Below are positions 47,180 to 56,363 of a stretch of 64,000 bases of DNA, piece by piece (position 1 is the stretch's first letter; every line of letters starts with the position of its first letter). The translations under genes and the position numbers were made by a program. Source of the DNA: Desulfotomaculum nigrificans DSM 574 (lineage in GTDB: Bacteria > Bacillota > Desulfotomaculia > Desulfotomaculales > Desulfotomaculaceae); contig NZ_KI912183.1 in NCBI RefSeq assembly GCF_000189755.2, positions 1,862,257 through 1,926,256 of the forward strand, read 5' to 3'. The notes under the pieces were generated by a model. That model did no database searches. It had not been told where the DNA came from and was given only the letters and a program-made list of their open reading frames with translations.

Positions 47180-47430
47180 TGTCTAGCTCGTCCGGCAATT
47201 TTGCAGAAGACCTTATAGTCGCTCTCGAAACGGAAGGTGGAAAAGCCTTTGCAGAACGGCTTGAAAGCTTGATCTTAACCATTCAAAAACATTGCCAAGA
47301 AACTGAAGAAGGGGCTAAGGAACCTGTACCCTGTCCCTTTTGTGGCCAAGCTACAACCCAGTACTTTTGTAGCCCAAACCTTCATGTGCACCTACACTGT
47401 GAACACTGCGAAGCCCTTCTAGGGATGTAG
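47179..47430 (+). CDS. Small zinc-ribbon protein
   Basis: This 83-residue protein has a C-terminal zinc ribbon (CPFCG, then LHCEHCEALLG) and an acidic helical N-terminus. The ATG follows AGAAGGAGG. It lies 17 bp upstream of the integrase gene and may help excision or regulation; this is position-based only. Confidence 0.65.
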   Translation: MSSSSGNFAEDLIVALETEGGKAFAERLESLILTIQKHCQETEEGAKEPVPCPFCGQATTQYFCSPNLHVHLHCEHCEALLGM

Positions 47431-47447
47431 TAAAGGAGTGATTACTA

Positions 47448-48632
47448 TTGGCAGGACACCTACAAAAACGCAGTAAAAATTCCTGGACCATTTACATTGA
47501 AATGGGCAGAGATACAGAAGGCAAAAGAAAGCGCCTCTGCCGGGCCTTCAAAGGTACCAAAAAAGAAGCCGAAAAAGAAATGGCCCGTTTGCTCTTGGAA
47601 ATTGACAGCGGTCAATATATCGAACCCACTAAGCTCACCTTTGGTGATTATCTTCTTAACTGGCTAACTGACTATGGCAAATCAAATCTAGCCAATACCA
47701 CCTACTACAGCTACCAAAAAATCATCGAAAAACACATCATTCCAGAAATCGGTGGTATCCTTCTCCAAAAACTCCAGCCCATGCACCTGCAAAAGTACTA
47801 CTCACTCAAGCTAGATTCCCTGTCTAAGCGTACCGTCCAATACCACCACCGAGTCATCCGAGAAGCCTTAAAACACGCTGTCCAACTTCAGGCCGTTACC
47901 CGTAACGTCGCCGATGCCGTTGCCGCTCCTAAGCCCCAGCGGCCAGAAATCAATATGCCCAGCATAGAGAAGATTAACGAATTCCTAGTGGCTGCCAGTG
48001 AGCACCAGGATTGGTCCATTATTTACACCACCCTACTCACCGGCATGCGTAGAGGCGAAGTCATGGGCCTAAGATGGTCCGATGTGGACTTTAAACAGAA
48101 GGTCCTGCATGTCCGCCAAACCCTGCAGCGGCTCCCTAAAATCGGCTTCTACTTCGCTCCCCCAAAATCAAAAAAGAGCCGCCGGCCTGTGGTGATGCCG
48201 GAAGCTCTTATAGAAGTGCTAAAAAACCATAGAAAAAAGCAAATGGAAAATATGCTGGAAATGGGAGAACACTACCAGGATAACAACCTCGTCTTCTGCC
48301 GCCCAGACGGCACCCCAGAAGACCCCTCCCGCCTAAACCATCGCTACAAAGACCTGGTGGACGGCATCGGCATGAACGGCTTCCGCTTCCACGACCTGCG
48401 TCACCTGCACGCTACCCTACTGATGGAGCAACACGTCCACCCCAAAATTGTGCAAGAACGTCTGGGTCACCAAACTTTTATCATAACCCTGGATTTATAT
48501 ACTCACTCCATCCCCACCATGCAGCGCGAAGCAGCAGAAAAAATTAACGAAAGTTTAGGGAAGCAAATTCAGTCCCTGATGGCAGGAAGCAATAGAGAAA
48601 ATAAAAAGGGAAGCAATCGGGAAGCAAAATAG
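47448..48632 (+). CDS. Phage-type tyrosine integrase
   Basis: This 394-residue recombinase has an N-terminal AP2-like DNA-binding part, a SAM-like core-binding domain and the catalytic domain with Arg (TGMRRGEVMGLRW), HxxR (FHDLRHLHATLL), a second His (RLGHQT) and Tyr (LDLYTHS). The TTG at 47448 follows AAAGGAGTG. It ends about 55 bp from the 3' end of tRNA-Leu, the likely attachment site. I noticed no second copy of the tRNA end at the left border. Confidence 0.93.
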   Translation: MAGHLQKRSKNSWTIYIEMGRDTEGKRKRLCRAFKGTKKEAEKEMARLLLEIDSGQYIEPTKLTFGDYLLNWLTDYGKSNLANTTYYSYQKIIEKHIIPEIGGILLQKLQPMHLQKYYSLKLDSLSKRTVQYHHRVIREALKHAVQLQAVTRNVADAVAAPKPQRPEINMPSIEKINEFLVAASEHQDWSIIYTTLLTGMRRGEVMGLRWSDVDFKQKVLHVRQTLQRLPKIGFYFAPPKSKKSRRPVVMPEALIEVLKNHRKKQMENMLEMGEHYQDNNLVFCRPDGTPEDPSRLNHRYKDLVDGIGMNGFRFHDLRHLHATLLMEQHVHPKIVQERLGHQTFIITLDLYTHSIPTMQREAAEKINESLGKQIQSLMAGSNRENKKGSNREAK

Positions 48633-48685
48633 AAAAATAGACGATTCATAAGAACCGTCCATGTACTGTGAAACCTTGATTTTAT

Positions 48686-48772
48686 TGGTGCCCGGAGCCG
48701 GGGTCGAACCGGCACGGTTGTTACACCGCAGGATTTTAAGTCCTGTGCGTCTGCCTATTCCGCCACCCGGGC
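48686..48772 (-). tRNA. tRNA-Leu (anticodon UAA)
   Basis: The stems fold (GCCCGGG/CCGGGC acceptor, CAGGA/TCCTG anticodon stem), with a long variable arm typical of Leu and encoded CCA. It is the probable integration target of the adjacent prophage. Confidence 0.92.
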
Positions 48773-48844
48773 ATGTATTAAATTTATATGCTTATTTTAT
48801 ATGCTTATTGAGTATAACAAGTAAATTCAACTTTGTCAATATGT

Positions 48845-48922
48845 TGGCGGAGCTGACGGGAGTCGAACCCGCGATCTCCTGCGTGACAGGCAGGCATGTT
48901 AGGCCTCTACACCACAGCTCCA
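48845..48922 (-). tRNA. tRNA-Asp (anticodon GUC)
   Basis: The cloverleaf ends GCCA with CCA encoded and has loop CTGTCAC. It looks identical to the copy at 52193-52270. Confidence 0.92.
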
Positions 48923-48934
48923 AATGAAGGTAAC

Positions 48935-49009
48935 TGGAGCGGAAGACGGGATTCGAACCCGCGACCCTCGCCTTGGCAAGGCGATGCTCTACCACTGAGC
49001 CACTTCCGC
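48935..49009 (-). tRNA. tRNA-Gly (anticodon GCC)
   Basis: The cloverleaf has loop TTGCCAA and encoded CCA. Apparently identical copies lie at 50139 and 52030. Confidence 0.93.
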
Positions 49010-49085
49010 AAACTGCTTGCCTCACCGACAAGCAATAATATATCATATCCAAGTAGATTAAGTCAACTACCAAGTTATGTTAACA

Positions 49086-49208
49086 TTATTCTTTATATTT
49101 TCGGCCAAAGCCAACCACTAACACCACCAGTGCCAGTGTTACTGTAATAAACATTAGCAGCAGCTGGGTTTTAGTTAGGCTGTTATAAAAATTTAACAAT
49201 GCTTCCAT
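49086..49208 (-). CDS. 40-residue single-span membrane protein
   Basis: An ATG at 49208 follows AGAAAGG and encodes MEALLNFYNSLTKTQLLLMF, a second half rich in Val/Leu (VTLALVVLVVGF) and the basic end GRKYKE. One membrane helix is clear. It lies upstream of the tRNA cluster. No family is recognised. Confidence 0.55.
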   Translation of the reverse strand: MEALLNFYNSLTKTQLLLMFITVTLALVVLVVGFGRKYKE

Positions 49209-49381
49209 CAGACACTACCTTTCTAAATTACCGCATACCACAATTGTGATGTGATGAGGTACAAGCTATTTATTATATGATTATTTTTGGAAATTTTTTA
49301 CTTATTTTATATGTTATGGAAGGATTTTCCTCCTGGCTGACGAATTTATTTTAAAACATTTCGCTTAGGAGGTAAAGACCA

Positions 49382-49981
49382 ATGGTTTTCCAACAATACC
49401 GCAGTATCGTAGATAGAATAAGCCGCCTGGACAAGCCTCTGTCATCTTTAACCAGAGCCGAAAGAAATGAAGTCTTGGATCTTTCCATTCGTCAAGAGGA
49501 ACTGGAAAAACAAATCGGGGAGCAAATTCGCAGCAGTTTTAAAGAGCTGCAAGACGGTTTAGATATAGTGGCTGAGTGGGTCAAGCTGATGCAGGAAGAG
49601 TCCATTAAGGCTTTGGGGGTTGAGGGCACCCCGGAAGAAGTCTTAGCCCTGGAAGAAACTTTAGCCCAGGTTAACTCATTAAACAACCAAATTTCATCGC
49701 TGACCCTGGCCAATTATTCTAACTCTACAAAGGCTAATACAAAGTGTGATGCCAAACCCACTCAAGAACCTGCTAAGGCCAGCCTGAAACCTGTTTTATC
49801 CCTGGCCCCGTCCACCATTGACATGGTGGAAACAGGTGGGCAAGACAAAATCGTAGCCAAAGTCCTGGAAGAAATACAAGAATCTGTGGTCTCTGCTGCC
49901 CCAACCTATCAGCCCGAAATTTTTAACCAACCCAGAATTGTCATCGAGAAAACCAAGCCATCAAAAAAGAAGAAACGTTAA
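49382..49981 (+). CDS. Hypothetical coiled-coil protein
   Basis: This 199-residue cytoplasmic protein has a coiled-coil N-terminal half (LDLSIRQEELEKQIGEQIRS, EWVKLMQEESIKAL) and a Lys-rich C-terminus (KTKPSKKKKR). The ATG follows CTTAGGAGG, and a good terminator follows. Its position between tRNA clusters looks stable. No family is recognised. Confidence 0.7.
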   Translation: MVFQQYRSIVDRISRLDKPLSSLTRAERNEVLDLSIRQEELEKQIGEQIRSSFKELQDGLDIVAEWVKLMQEESIKALGVEGTPEEVLALEETLAQVNSLNNQISSLTLANYSNSTKANTKCDAKPTQEPAKASLKPVLSLAPSTIDMVETGGQDKIVAKVLEEIQESVVSAAPTYQPEIFNQPRIVIEKTKPSKKKKR

Positions 49982-50012
49982 AAGCTCGGTAAAATCACCG
50001 AGCTTTTCCTGT
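49982..50012 (+). terminator. Intrinsic terminator
   Basis: AAAGCTCGG pairs with CCGAGCTTTT. Confidence 0.85.
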
Positions 50013-50061
50013 TTAAAATATTTAAAGCCATTCATTTAAGGTGGCTGGTAACTGCTTTATT

Positions 50062-50130
50062 TGCGGCAGCAGATTCGAACCGGGAATAAAGGATCTGCAG
50101 TCCTCTCCCTTACCCCTTGGCTATGCCGCC
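50062..50130 (-). pseudogene. Degenerate tRNA-Cys (anticodon GCA)
   Basis: The sequence matches the intact tRNA-Cys at 51945 through the anticodon (CTGCAGA), but the T-arm (CCCGG against CTGCTG) no longer pairs, the acceptor end is altered and CCA is missing. It is a decayed duplicate. Confidence 0.7.
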
Positions 50131-50138
50131 AAAAAGAA

Positions 50139-50213
50139 TGGAGCGGAAGACGGGATTCGAACCCGCGACCCTCGCCTTGGCAAGGCGATGCTCTACCACT
50201 GAGCCACTTCCGC
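50139..50213 (-). tRNA. tRNA-Gly (anticodon GCC)
   Basis: A second copy of the 48935 gene, with CCA encoded. Confidence 0.93.
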
Positions 50214-50216
50214 CCA

Positions 50217-50292
<76 letters not shown>

Positions 50293-50364
50293 ACTGCCGA
50301 CATTAATAAGTTATATCATGGTTAACTCAAATAATCAAGAGGAAATTAATTATAAAATTGCCCA

Positions 50365-50937
50365 TTATATGCCGGTACTGCCAAACCCCCCAATTCCTCT
50401 TTCTGTCTCACTTAATTCCTCACACTCCACCAATTCGATATCGGGAAGTTTATGAATAATCGCCTGGGCAATTCTGTCCCCGGCTCGAAAAGAAACCCGT
50501 TGGCTCCCTGAATTATAAAGTAAAACCATAACCTCACCCCGGTAGTCAGAATCCACCACTCCCACGGCATTACTGAGGGTTAAGCCATATTTCCTGGCCA
50601 TGCCGCTACGGGCATAGACTAACATGGCATGTCCTTGAGGTATTTCAAAGGCCAAACCGGTACGAACCTGCTTATGCTCACCTGGTTCAATGGAGAAGTT
50701 CTCTATACAATGCAGGTCAAAACCTGCGCTTTCGGTTGTAGCTCGCCTGGGCATCTCAGCATTTTCATGCAGTCGCTTAATTTTAATGATGCTATTTTTA
50801 AACTCAAAATATCCACAGCGTCTAAATGGATATAGCGCTTCATCCCGAGGAATTTTTATTTCCTGCTTCTCGCACTTGTAGTCACCCCGGATGATTTCTA
50901 CTCCATATTTACACCGTTTACAGGTTTCTCGCATCAT
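50365..50937 (-). CDS. dut: dUTP diphosphatase with N-terminal Cys extension
   Basis: This 190-residue enzyme hydrolyses dUTP to dUMP and keeps uracil out of DNA. All five trimeric dUTPase motifs are present: AGFDLHC, ARSGMA, NAVGVVDSDYRGEV, GDRIAQ and RGIGGFGSTG. About 50 residues precede the usual start, with four Cys (CKRCKYGVEI, CEKQEI, RRCGYF) that could bind a metal. The ATG at 50937 follows AAGGAGTG. The core is normal in length, so the extension is an added module. Confidence 0.92.
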   Translation of the reverse strand: MMRETCKRCKYGVEIIRGDYKCEKQEIKIPRDEALYPFRRCGYFEFKNSIIKIKRLHENAEMPRRATTESAGFDLHCIENFSIEPGEHKQVRTGLAFEIPQGHAMLVYARSGMARKYGLTLSNAVGVVDSDYRGEVMVLLYNSGSQRVSFRAGDRIAQAIIHKLPDIELVECEELSETERGIGGFGSTGI

Positions 50938-51081
50938 AAACACTCCTTAAATGAGCCGACTATTTGTGATAAATATCACTTCGACACTGTATATACTTTT
51001 TCCCTTCTATAAAGAAAAATTTTATGTCGCTTACATTACATTTTTCCAAAAAAATATTTTAAGCATAATTTTATAAAACTC

Positions 51082-51129
51082 TTGACAAACAATTACTTTT
51101 ATCGTATTATTTGAATATCGTAATAATAC
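51082..51129 (+). promoter_or_regulatory. SigA-type promoter with overlapping operator
   Basis: TTGACA, 17 nt, TATTAT (51105-51110) are overlapped by the inverted repeat GTATTATT-N10-AATAATAC (51104-51129). A repressor could control 51172-51864. Confidence 0.6.
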
Positions 51130-51171
51130 AATAGTCCTTAAAAGAAAATTATTTTAGGAGGGAGTCATTTT

Positions 51172-51864
51172 ATGAAAAATATTTTACTGTTAAACAGATA
51201 CCGTAAGCAGGCCTTAACCTGGTTTATTCTGCCTACGGTTATCGTGGCCGGTTGGATTTATCCACCCGCCGGATTCTTGCTTTTATTATGTATGATTGGT
51301 TCTGTGGGGCTGTCCTTCTTTCGGGGTAGAGCTTGGTGCGACTGGATGTGCCCACGGGGCGCCTTTTATGATATTTTCTTTCAAAAGCCCAATAAAAGTA
51401 AGCCCATTCCGGCCTGGTTACGTTCCAAGGGACTAAGAATTTTTATGTTAGGTTTGATCTTTGTTACCCTGGGAACTCAGCTATACCTGTTCTGGGGCGA
51501 TATTAACAAAATGGGGATGGCATTTGTCCGGTTGCTTACCCTTACCACTCTGGTGGGAATTATTTTAGCCATTACTGTTCACCCCAGAGGTTGGTGTCAT
51601 ATTTGCCCGATGGGTACGCTGGCCAGTTGGTTCGGTAAAGGCAAAGCCCCGCTATATATCAACAGCGATAAGTGCACCGATTGCGGTTTATGCTCTAAAG
51701 CCTGCCCGATGGGACTGAAACCGAACCAAGACAAGGAAGCAGGCCAATTACTGGATGCCGATTGCATTAAATGCGGCAGCTGCACCGTTGCCTGCAACCG
51801 CAAGGCCCTGGATTTCAACCCCATGAAAACCGTAAAGTCTGCTGAAATTAAAAAAGCCTCTTAA
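51172..51864 (+). CDS. NapH/NosR-like membrane ferredoxin
   Basis: This 230-residue protein has about four membrane helices, two CxxxCP motifs (WCDWMCPRG, CHICPMG) of the NapH/NosR/CcoG class, then two 4Fe-4S clusters (CTDCGLCSKACP, CIKCGSCTVACN). It would move electrons across or along the membrane. No reductase gene is adjacent, so the partner is unknown. The ATG follows AGGAGGGAG. The promoter with operator suggests regulation. Confidence 0.88.
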   Translation: MKNILLLNRYRKQALTWFILPTVIVAGWIYPPAGFLLLLCMIGSVGLSFFRGRAWCDWMCPRGAFYDIFFQKPNKSKPIPAWLRSKGLRIFMLGLIFVTLGTQLYLFWGDINKMGMAFVRLLTLTTLVGIILAITVHPRGWCHICPMGTLASWFGKGKAPLYINSDKCTDCGLCSKACPMGLKPNQDKEAGQLLDADCIKCGSCTVACNRKALDFNPMKTVKSAEIKKAS

Positions 51865-51897
51865 TGTTAACTCCAGTTCAATACTAAACAGCAAATA

Positions 51898-51937
51898 ACA
51901 AAAGCCACCTACCTTAGAGTAGATGGCTTTATTTTTA
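51898..51937 (+). terminator. Intrinsic terminator
   Basis: AAAAGCCACCTAC pairs with GTAGATGGCTTT, then ATTTTT. Confidence 0.8.
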
Positions 51938-51944
51938 TAATAAT

Positions 51945-52019
51945 TGGAGGCGGCACCCAGATTCGAACTGGGGAATAAAGGATTTGCAGTCCTCTGCCTT
52001 ACCACTTGGCTATGCCGCC
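51945..52019 (-). tRNA. tRNA-Cys (anticodon GCA)
   Basis: An intact cloverleaf with T-arm CCCAG/CTGGG, acceptor GGCGGCA/TGCCGCC and CCA encoded. Confidence 0.93.
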
Positions 52020-52029
52020 AGATATAAAA

Positions 52030-52104
52030 TGGAGCGGAAGACGGGATTCGAACCCGCGACCCTCGCCTTGGCAAGGCGATGCTCTACCACTGAGCCACTT
52101 CCGC
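52030..52104 (-). tRNA. tRNA-Gly (anticodon GCC)
   Basis: A third copy in the window, with CCA encoded. Confidence 0.93.
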
Positions 52105-52107
52105 GCA

Positions 52108-52183
<76 letters not shown>

Positions 52184-52192
52184 TTAATATGA

Positions 52193-52270
52193 TGGCGGAG
52201 CTGACGGGAGTCGAACCCGCGATCTCCTGCGTGACAGGCAGGCATGTTAGGCCTCTACACCACAGCTCCA
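52193..52270 (-). tRNA. tRNA-Asp (anticodon GUC)
   Basis: A second copy, apparently identical to 48845-48922. Confidence 0.92.
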
Positions 52271-52365
52271 AATTCAGCAGCGTTAGCCGCTGACATTGAT
52301 TAGTATACAAAAACTATGATCAGAAGTCAAATGAAATTTTATTATCTCTAAGATGATTTTAACAT

Positions 52366-53238
52366 TTATTTTACATTATTCTTACCAAAGGCTAAAATTG
52401 CTTCCCGTACCAACTTTGCCCCCAGGATGGCGGTACGTTCTGACTGGTCATATACCGGGCTAATTTCCACCAAATCAAAACCAACCACATTTAGCTGTTT
52501 CATTAAATAAATAGCTTCCAGTATTTCCGCCGCTGAGCATCCGCCCGGTTCCGGTGTCCCGGTTCCCGGAGCAAAGGCCGGGTCAACTACATCAATGTCT
52601 ATAGTGATATGAACCGGCCAGCCCTGCAGCTCCGGTAACACCTTTTTTAACGGGGCCAAAATTTGCCCCACAAACATATTGGTGTTATCCCGGGCATAAG
52701 CAAACTCATCCCTGGTACCGGAACGGATACCAAACTGGTAAATATTTTTTCCGCCCACCAGGGAGGCCACCCGTCTTATCACCGAAGCATGGGAATAAGG
52801 CTGCCCCATATATTCCTCTCGCAGATCGGCATGGGCATCAAAATGGAGTATTTTAAGACCAGGATATTTAGCTGCCACCTGTTCAATGACCGGCAAACTA
52901 ATCAGGTGTTCACCACCCAGCACCAGGGGAAACTTGCCATCCTTAAGAATGTGCGCCGTCACCTGACCAATACGGTTTAAGCTTTCTGCCACGTGCCCGA
53001 AGGGCAGGGAAATATCACCGGCATCATAGTAACGGTAGTTAGCTAAATCCCGGTCCAGCATGACACTGTACTCTTCCAGGCCGATGGATACCTGGCGCAC
53101 AGCCTGGGGTCCCTGCCGGGTGCCTGGCCGGAAGCTAACTGTAAAATCCATCGGTGCTCCTACCAGCACGATATCCGAATTGTTGTAATCCTCAGAGCAA
53201 CCCATAAAGCCGGTACCTCTGTCCAGCAGGTTAAACAT
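52366..53238 (-). CDS. speB: Agmatinase
   Basis: This 290-residue ureohydrolase turns agmatine into putrescine and urea. The two-Mn site is intact: GGEHLIS, HFDAHADLR, HASVIRR and TIDIDVVDPAFAPG. The length is typical. The ATG follows GGAGGTATAGGG. It is the third gene after pdaD and speE on the same strand, so the three give arginine to agmatine to putrescine to spermidine. Confidence 0.94.
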   Translation of the reverse strand: MFNLLDRGTGFMGCSEDYNNSDIVLVGAPMDFTVSFRPGTRQGPQAVRQVSIGLEEYSVMLDRDLANYRYYDAGDISLPFGHVAESLNRIGQVTAHILKDGKFPLVLGGEHLISLPVIEQVAAKYPGLKILHFDAHADLREEYMGQPYSHASVIRRVASLVGGKNIYQFGIRSGTRDEFAYARDNTNMFVGQILAPLKKVLPELQGWPVHITIDIDVVDPAFAPGTGTPEPGGCSAAEILEAIYLMKQLNVVGFDLVEISPVYDQSERTAILGAKLVREAILAFGKNNVK

Positions 53239-53316
53239 CCCTATACCTCCCGGTCATGTAATAGACCGGCATTTCCAGAAACCAAATAACTTTCGTTCCA
53301 GAAATGCCAGTCAGTT

Positions 53317-54147
53317 TTACTTAATTAGTTCCCGCACAAAGTTAGGTAATACAAAAGCAGCCTTATGTATTCCCGGATTGTAGTAACGGGTGGGGTAATT
53401 GGGCCAGTTGCTTAAATCTGCAGCTTCCGGATCATATTTTTTAGATCCTATGGTAAAGCTCCAACAACCACCGGGGTATTCAGGTATAAAGGCCAGGTAT
53501 AGTTTGGTAATAGGGAAGATGTCTCTGGTATTTTTTTGCACTTTGGGCAGCAGATTTACATCATAATAGGGAGACTCGGTTTGCGCCACAAAAATACCGT
53601 CTTCTTTTAGAGCATCACGACAGCTCTCATAAAAACCTTTTTCAAACAGTCCTACGGCCGGTCCAATGGGGTCGGTGGAATCGGTAATAATTATGTCAAA
53701 TTCATTTTGGTGCTCCTGTACATATTTAATGCCGTCTTGATAGAGCACTTCTACCCTGGGATCATTAAGACCACAGGAAATCTCCGGCAAAAATTCTTTG
53801 GCGGTTTCCACTACCCGCCGGTCAATTTCCACCAGCACTGCCTTTTCTACCCGGGGATGCTTAATAATTTCCCGAATAGCACCGCCGTCACCACCGCCAA
53901 TAACCAGTACTTTTTTAGGATTGGGGTGGGTATTTAAGGCCACGTGGGTGATCATTTCATGATAAACAAATTCGAACTTGGTGCTGGTCATAATAATGTT
54001 ATCCAGGAACAGCACCCGGCCCATAGCCTTAGTATCGACAATGGCTAGATGTTGAAATTCGGTTTGCTCAGAATGGACTGTACTTGTTACCTCTAGACCA
54101 AGGGACAGCCCAGGTACAATATTTCTTTCATAAAACCATAGATCCAT
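53317..54147 (-). CDS. speE: Spermidine synthase
   Basis: This 276-residue aminopropyltransferase makes spermidine from putrescine and decarboxylated AdoMet. [31 protein letters not shown] and [12 protein letters not shown] are the family motifs. The ATG follows TAAGGAGG, 20 bp after pdaD. No AdoMet decarboxylase (speD) is in the window, so the aminopropyl donor must come from elsewhere. Confidence 0.95.
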   Translation of the reverse strand: MDLWFYERNIVPGLSLGLEVTSTVHSEQTEFQHLAIVDTKAMGRVLFLDNIIMTSTKFEFVYHEMITHVALNTHPNPKKVLVIGGGDGGAIREIIKHPRVEKAVLVEIDRRVVETAKEFLPEISCGLNDPRVEVLYQDGIKYVQEHQNEFDIIITDSTDPIGPAVGLFEKGFYESCRDALKEDGIFVAQTESPYYDVNLLPKVQKNTRDIFPITKLYLAFIPEYPGGCWSFTIGSKKYDPEAADLSNWPNYPTRYYNPGIHKAAFVLPNFVRELIK

Positions 54148-54167
54148 TAAAATAAAACCTCCTTACT

Positions 54168-54626
54168 TTAATACCAGAGAGGAACTGCGGCTAAAGCACA
54201 GCCGATTTTTTCAACTTTATGTTCGGTAGAAGCAATTTTAATTTCTTTAAGCTCCATACCACGGGTGGCAAATGCTTCCTTAACCATATTTTCAATATTC
54301 TTCTCGGCCTCTTCTTTAGAACATTTGCCGGAAAACTCCATGATTACACCGAAGGTGTCTTCGGATATCCCAACACCAACACAGGCAGAAATTGTTTCCC
54401 CAGGCACATCACTAACAATGTAACCGTAGGCGGTAGGCACCAGAGAACCCGGGGGCAATACCAGACCCGGATCATATTGCGTGCCGGGGGGTAAAATACT
54501 GGACACCCTGAGCAAATTTACGTTACCGATGCGAGCCTTTAATAAAGCATTGTCAAAGGCGGTTAGGAAGCTTTTTCCTTCGGCAGAAGCCGCAGTGACA
54601 AAATATTTCTTAGGTGTCGGTAACAT
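54168..54626 (-). CDS. pdaD: Pyruvoyl-dependent arginine decarboxylase
   Basis: This 152-residue proenzyme cleaves itself at a Ser-Ser bond, here in LLRVSSILPPG (about residues 39-49), to form the pyruvoyl cofactor, then makes agmatine from arginine. The C-terminal domain (GICEDT-like GVGISEDTFGVIMEFSG) is normal. The ATG at 54626 follows AGAGGAGAA by 6-8 nt; longer in-frame starts overlap that site. It heads the polyamine operon. Confidence 0.93.
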   Translation of the reverse strand: MLPTPKKYFVTAASAEGKSFLTAFDNALLKARIGNVNLLRVSSILPPGTQYDPGLVLPPGSLVPTAYGYIVSDVPGETISACVGVGISEDTFGVIMEFSGKCSKEEAEKNIENMVKEAFATRGMELKEIKIASTEHKVEKIGCALAAVPLWY

Positions 54627-54830
54627 CCTCATTTCTCCTCTCATTTTAGCTATTTTCCACAAGTCTGGCTAAACACAAAACATATTATACCAAAATGAAA
54701 ATAAAAATAAACTGTTTTTTGGCAAGACAGCAATTTTTATACAAAGCCAATGTTTTTTGTCAGGAATGTCCTGAATCAGACTGGGTAACCTAAGTTTGAA
54801 CCGTTGACCAAATCAAAGGAGGTAAGTATT

Positions 54831-55310
54831 TTGAAAACAATCACCGGTTTTTTCTCTTCCCGTGACCAAGCCGAAAAAGCTGTAAGAGAGTTGCGCAACA
54901 AGGGTTTCGATAGGGACATCTCTGTGTTAGCAAAAGGCGGCAAACAAGGTGAAGAGGGACCCATTACCTCCAATTTTACCGGTGGGGACTCTGTGGCTGA
55001 CGGTGCCGTCAATGGAGCCGCCATCGGTGGTTTGGCCGGTCTCGCCCTGGGTGCCGGTGCTTTAGCCATTCCCGGCTTTGGCCCTTTAGTGGCTGCCGGT
55101 CCCATAGCTGCCATGTTATCCGGTGCTGCCACCGGTGGTGTTGCCGGTGGTTTGGCTGACTATGGTATTCCTGCCAATAAAGGTCGGGAATTTGAAGACC
55201 GCATTAGACAGGGCAAGATTATGGTAGCTGTAAAAGCGGATGACAACAGAGCCGAAGACGCTGCCCAAGGATTAAGGCAGGCCGGCGGCGAAAATGTTGA
55301 AATCCACTAG
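54831..55310 (+). CDS. General stress protein 17M/YflT-like protein
   Basis: This 159-residue protein has an N-terminal YflT-type domain (ITGFFSSRDQAEKAVRELRN) and a Gly/Ala-rich hydrophobic middle (GAAIGGLAGLALGAGALAIP), then a second alpha/beta part (KIMVAVKADDNRAEDAAQGL). Such proteins are stress-induced; their action is unknown. The TTG at 54831 follows AAAGGAGG. Confidence 0.8.
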   Translation: MKTITGFFSSRDQAEKAVRELRNKGFDRDISVLAKGGKQGEEGPITSNFTGGDSVADGAVNGAAIGGLAGLALGAGALAIPGFGPLVAAGPIAAMLSGAATGGVAGGLADYGIPANKGREFEDRIRQGKIMVAVKADDNRAEDAAQGLRQAGGENVEIH

Positions 55311-55316
55311 CTGCCG

Positions 55317-55346
55317 GAAAACCGAGGTCAAGCCTCGGTTTTTCTT
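55317..55346 (+). terminator. Intrinsic terminator
   Basis: AAAACCGAGG pairs with CCTCGGTTTTT. Confidence 0.88.
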
Positions 55347-55384
55347 TTTATCAACAAACCTTTTTAATATATAAGCAAACTTAT

Positions 55385-56248
55385 TTACTTCTCCTCACTC
55401 AACTTTTCATAAATACTTTTAAACACCAGTGCATCTTCCGCCTGGGTACCCTGGGATTCACAAATAATTACCGGCTCCATTCGGCGTTCCAGGATTAACT
55501 CAGCCAGGGGGGCAAAGTCCGGTCCATACAGGTGGCTCTCCTTTAAGGTCCAGTGTTTTTTCTCTCCGGCGCCGGTAAATTCTACCGGGCTAAAATGTAT
55601 ATGTAAATTTTGTAAAATCTGCTCCCCCAAGGCATCGGCAATTTTATCCAGGACCGCGGCGAAATCGGCTTTAGTTTTCAGGCTGCCCTGAGTTACTGCA
55701 TTAAGATGCCCGAAGTCAATGCAGGGTACCACCGGGTGGCCCAGGGAGCATAAGCCTAATATTTCATCCAGGCTGCCTATTTGGTTTAATTTGCCCATGG
55801 TTTCCGCTGCCAGCAAAATGTCATCTAATCCCTCTTCTTTAACCTCCAGCAGAATTTCCCGCAGGTAATTTTGTGCCCTTTTAAAAGTTTCCTGCCGATT
55901 ATCTCCCGGTCCCCCGCCGGGATGAAAGACCGCCGTGGTGGCACCCATCCAGCGAGCTGCTCGCAATGAGTCCAAGATATAGCCCTTGGTTTTCACTTTC
56001 TTTTCCGGGTCTTCGGTACTGAGGTTGATATAGTAAGGTGCATGGATGGACAACTTGATGTCGTACTGCCTGGCCCTCTCACCCAATTCCCTGGCCGTTT
56101 CTTCCTTAATACGTACACCACGGCTGCATTGATATTCGTATGCATTCAGCCCCTGGGCAGCCAACCAGGCCGGCATGTCCAACGAGCTTTTATACCCCTG
56201 GGCATAAAAGGAGTCCGGAGCACCGGCCGAACCAAAACGAACAACCAT
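55385..56248 (-). CDS. Endonuclease IV-like (AP endonuclease family 2) protein
   Basis: This 287-residue TIM-barrel protein has the metal ligands of the Nfo family in order: SIHAPYYIN, FHPGG, LAAETMG, CIDFGHLNA, HIHFSP and ICESQ. Nfo cuts abasic DNA sites. The sequence is divergent in the DNA-binding loops, so a related sugar-phosphate isomerase-like role is possible. The ATG follows AAGGAGAG. Confidence 0.87.
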   Translation of the reverse strand: MVVRFGSAGAPDSFYAQGYKSSLDMPAWLAAQGLNAYEYQCSRGVRIKEETARELGERARQYDIKLSIHAPYYINLSTEDPEKKVKTKGYILDSLRAARWMGATTAVFHPGGGPGDNRQETFKRAQNYLREILLEVKEEGLDDILLAAETMGKLNQIGSLDEILGLCSLGHPVVPCIDFGHLNAVTQGSLKTKADFAAVLDKIADALGEQILQNLHIHFSPVEFTGAGEKKHWTLKESHLYGPDFAPLAELILERRMEPVIICESQGTQAEDALVFKSIYEKLSEEK

Positions 56249-56363
56249 GAAAAACTCTCCTTTATAAAAATATTATCACCAGAAAAAATATCCATTTTAT
56301 GGAAGGTAATTAACCTTATTGGAAGAATTATACATTTATTATGCTGTAACCGGAGGTATCGTT

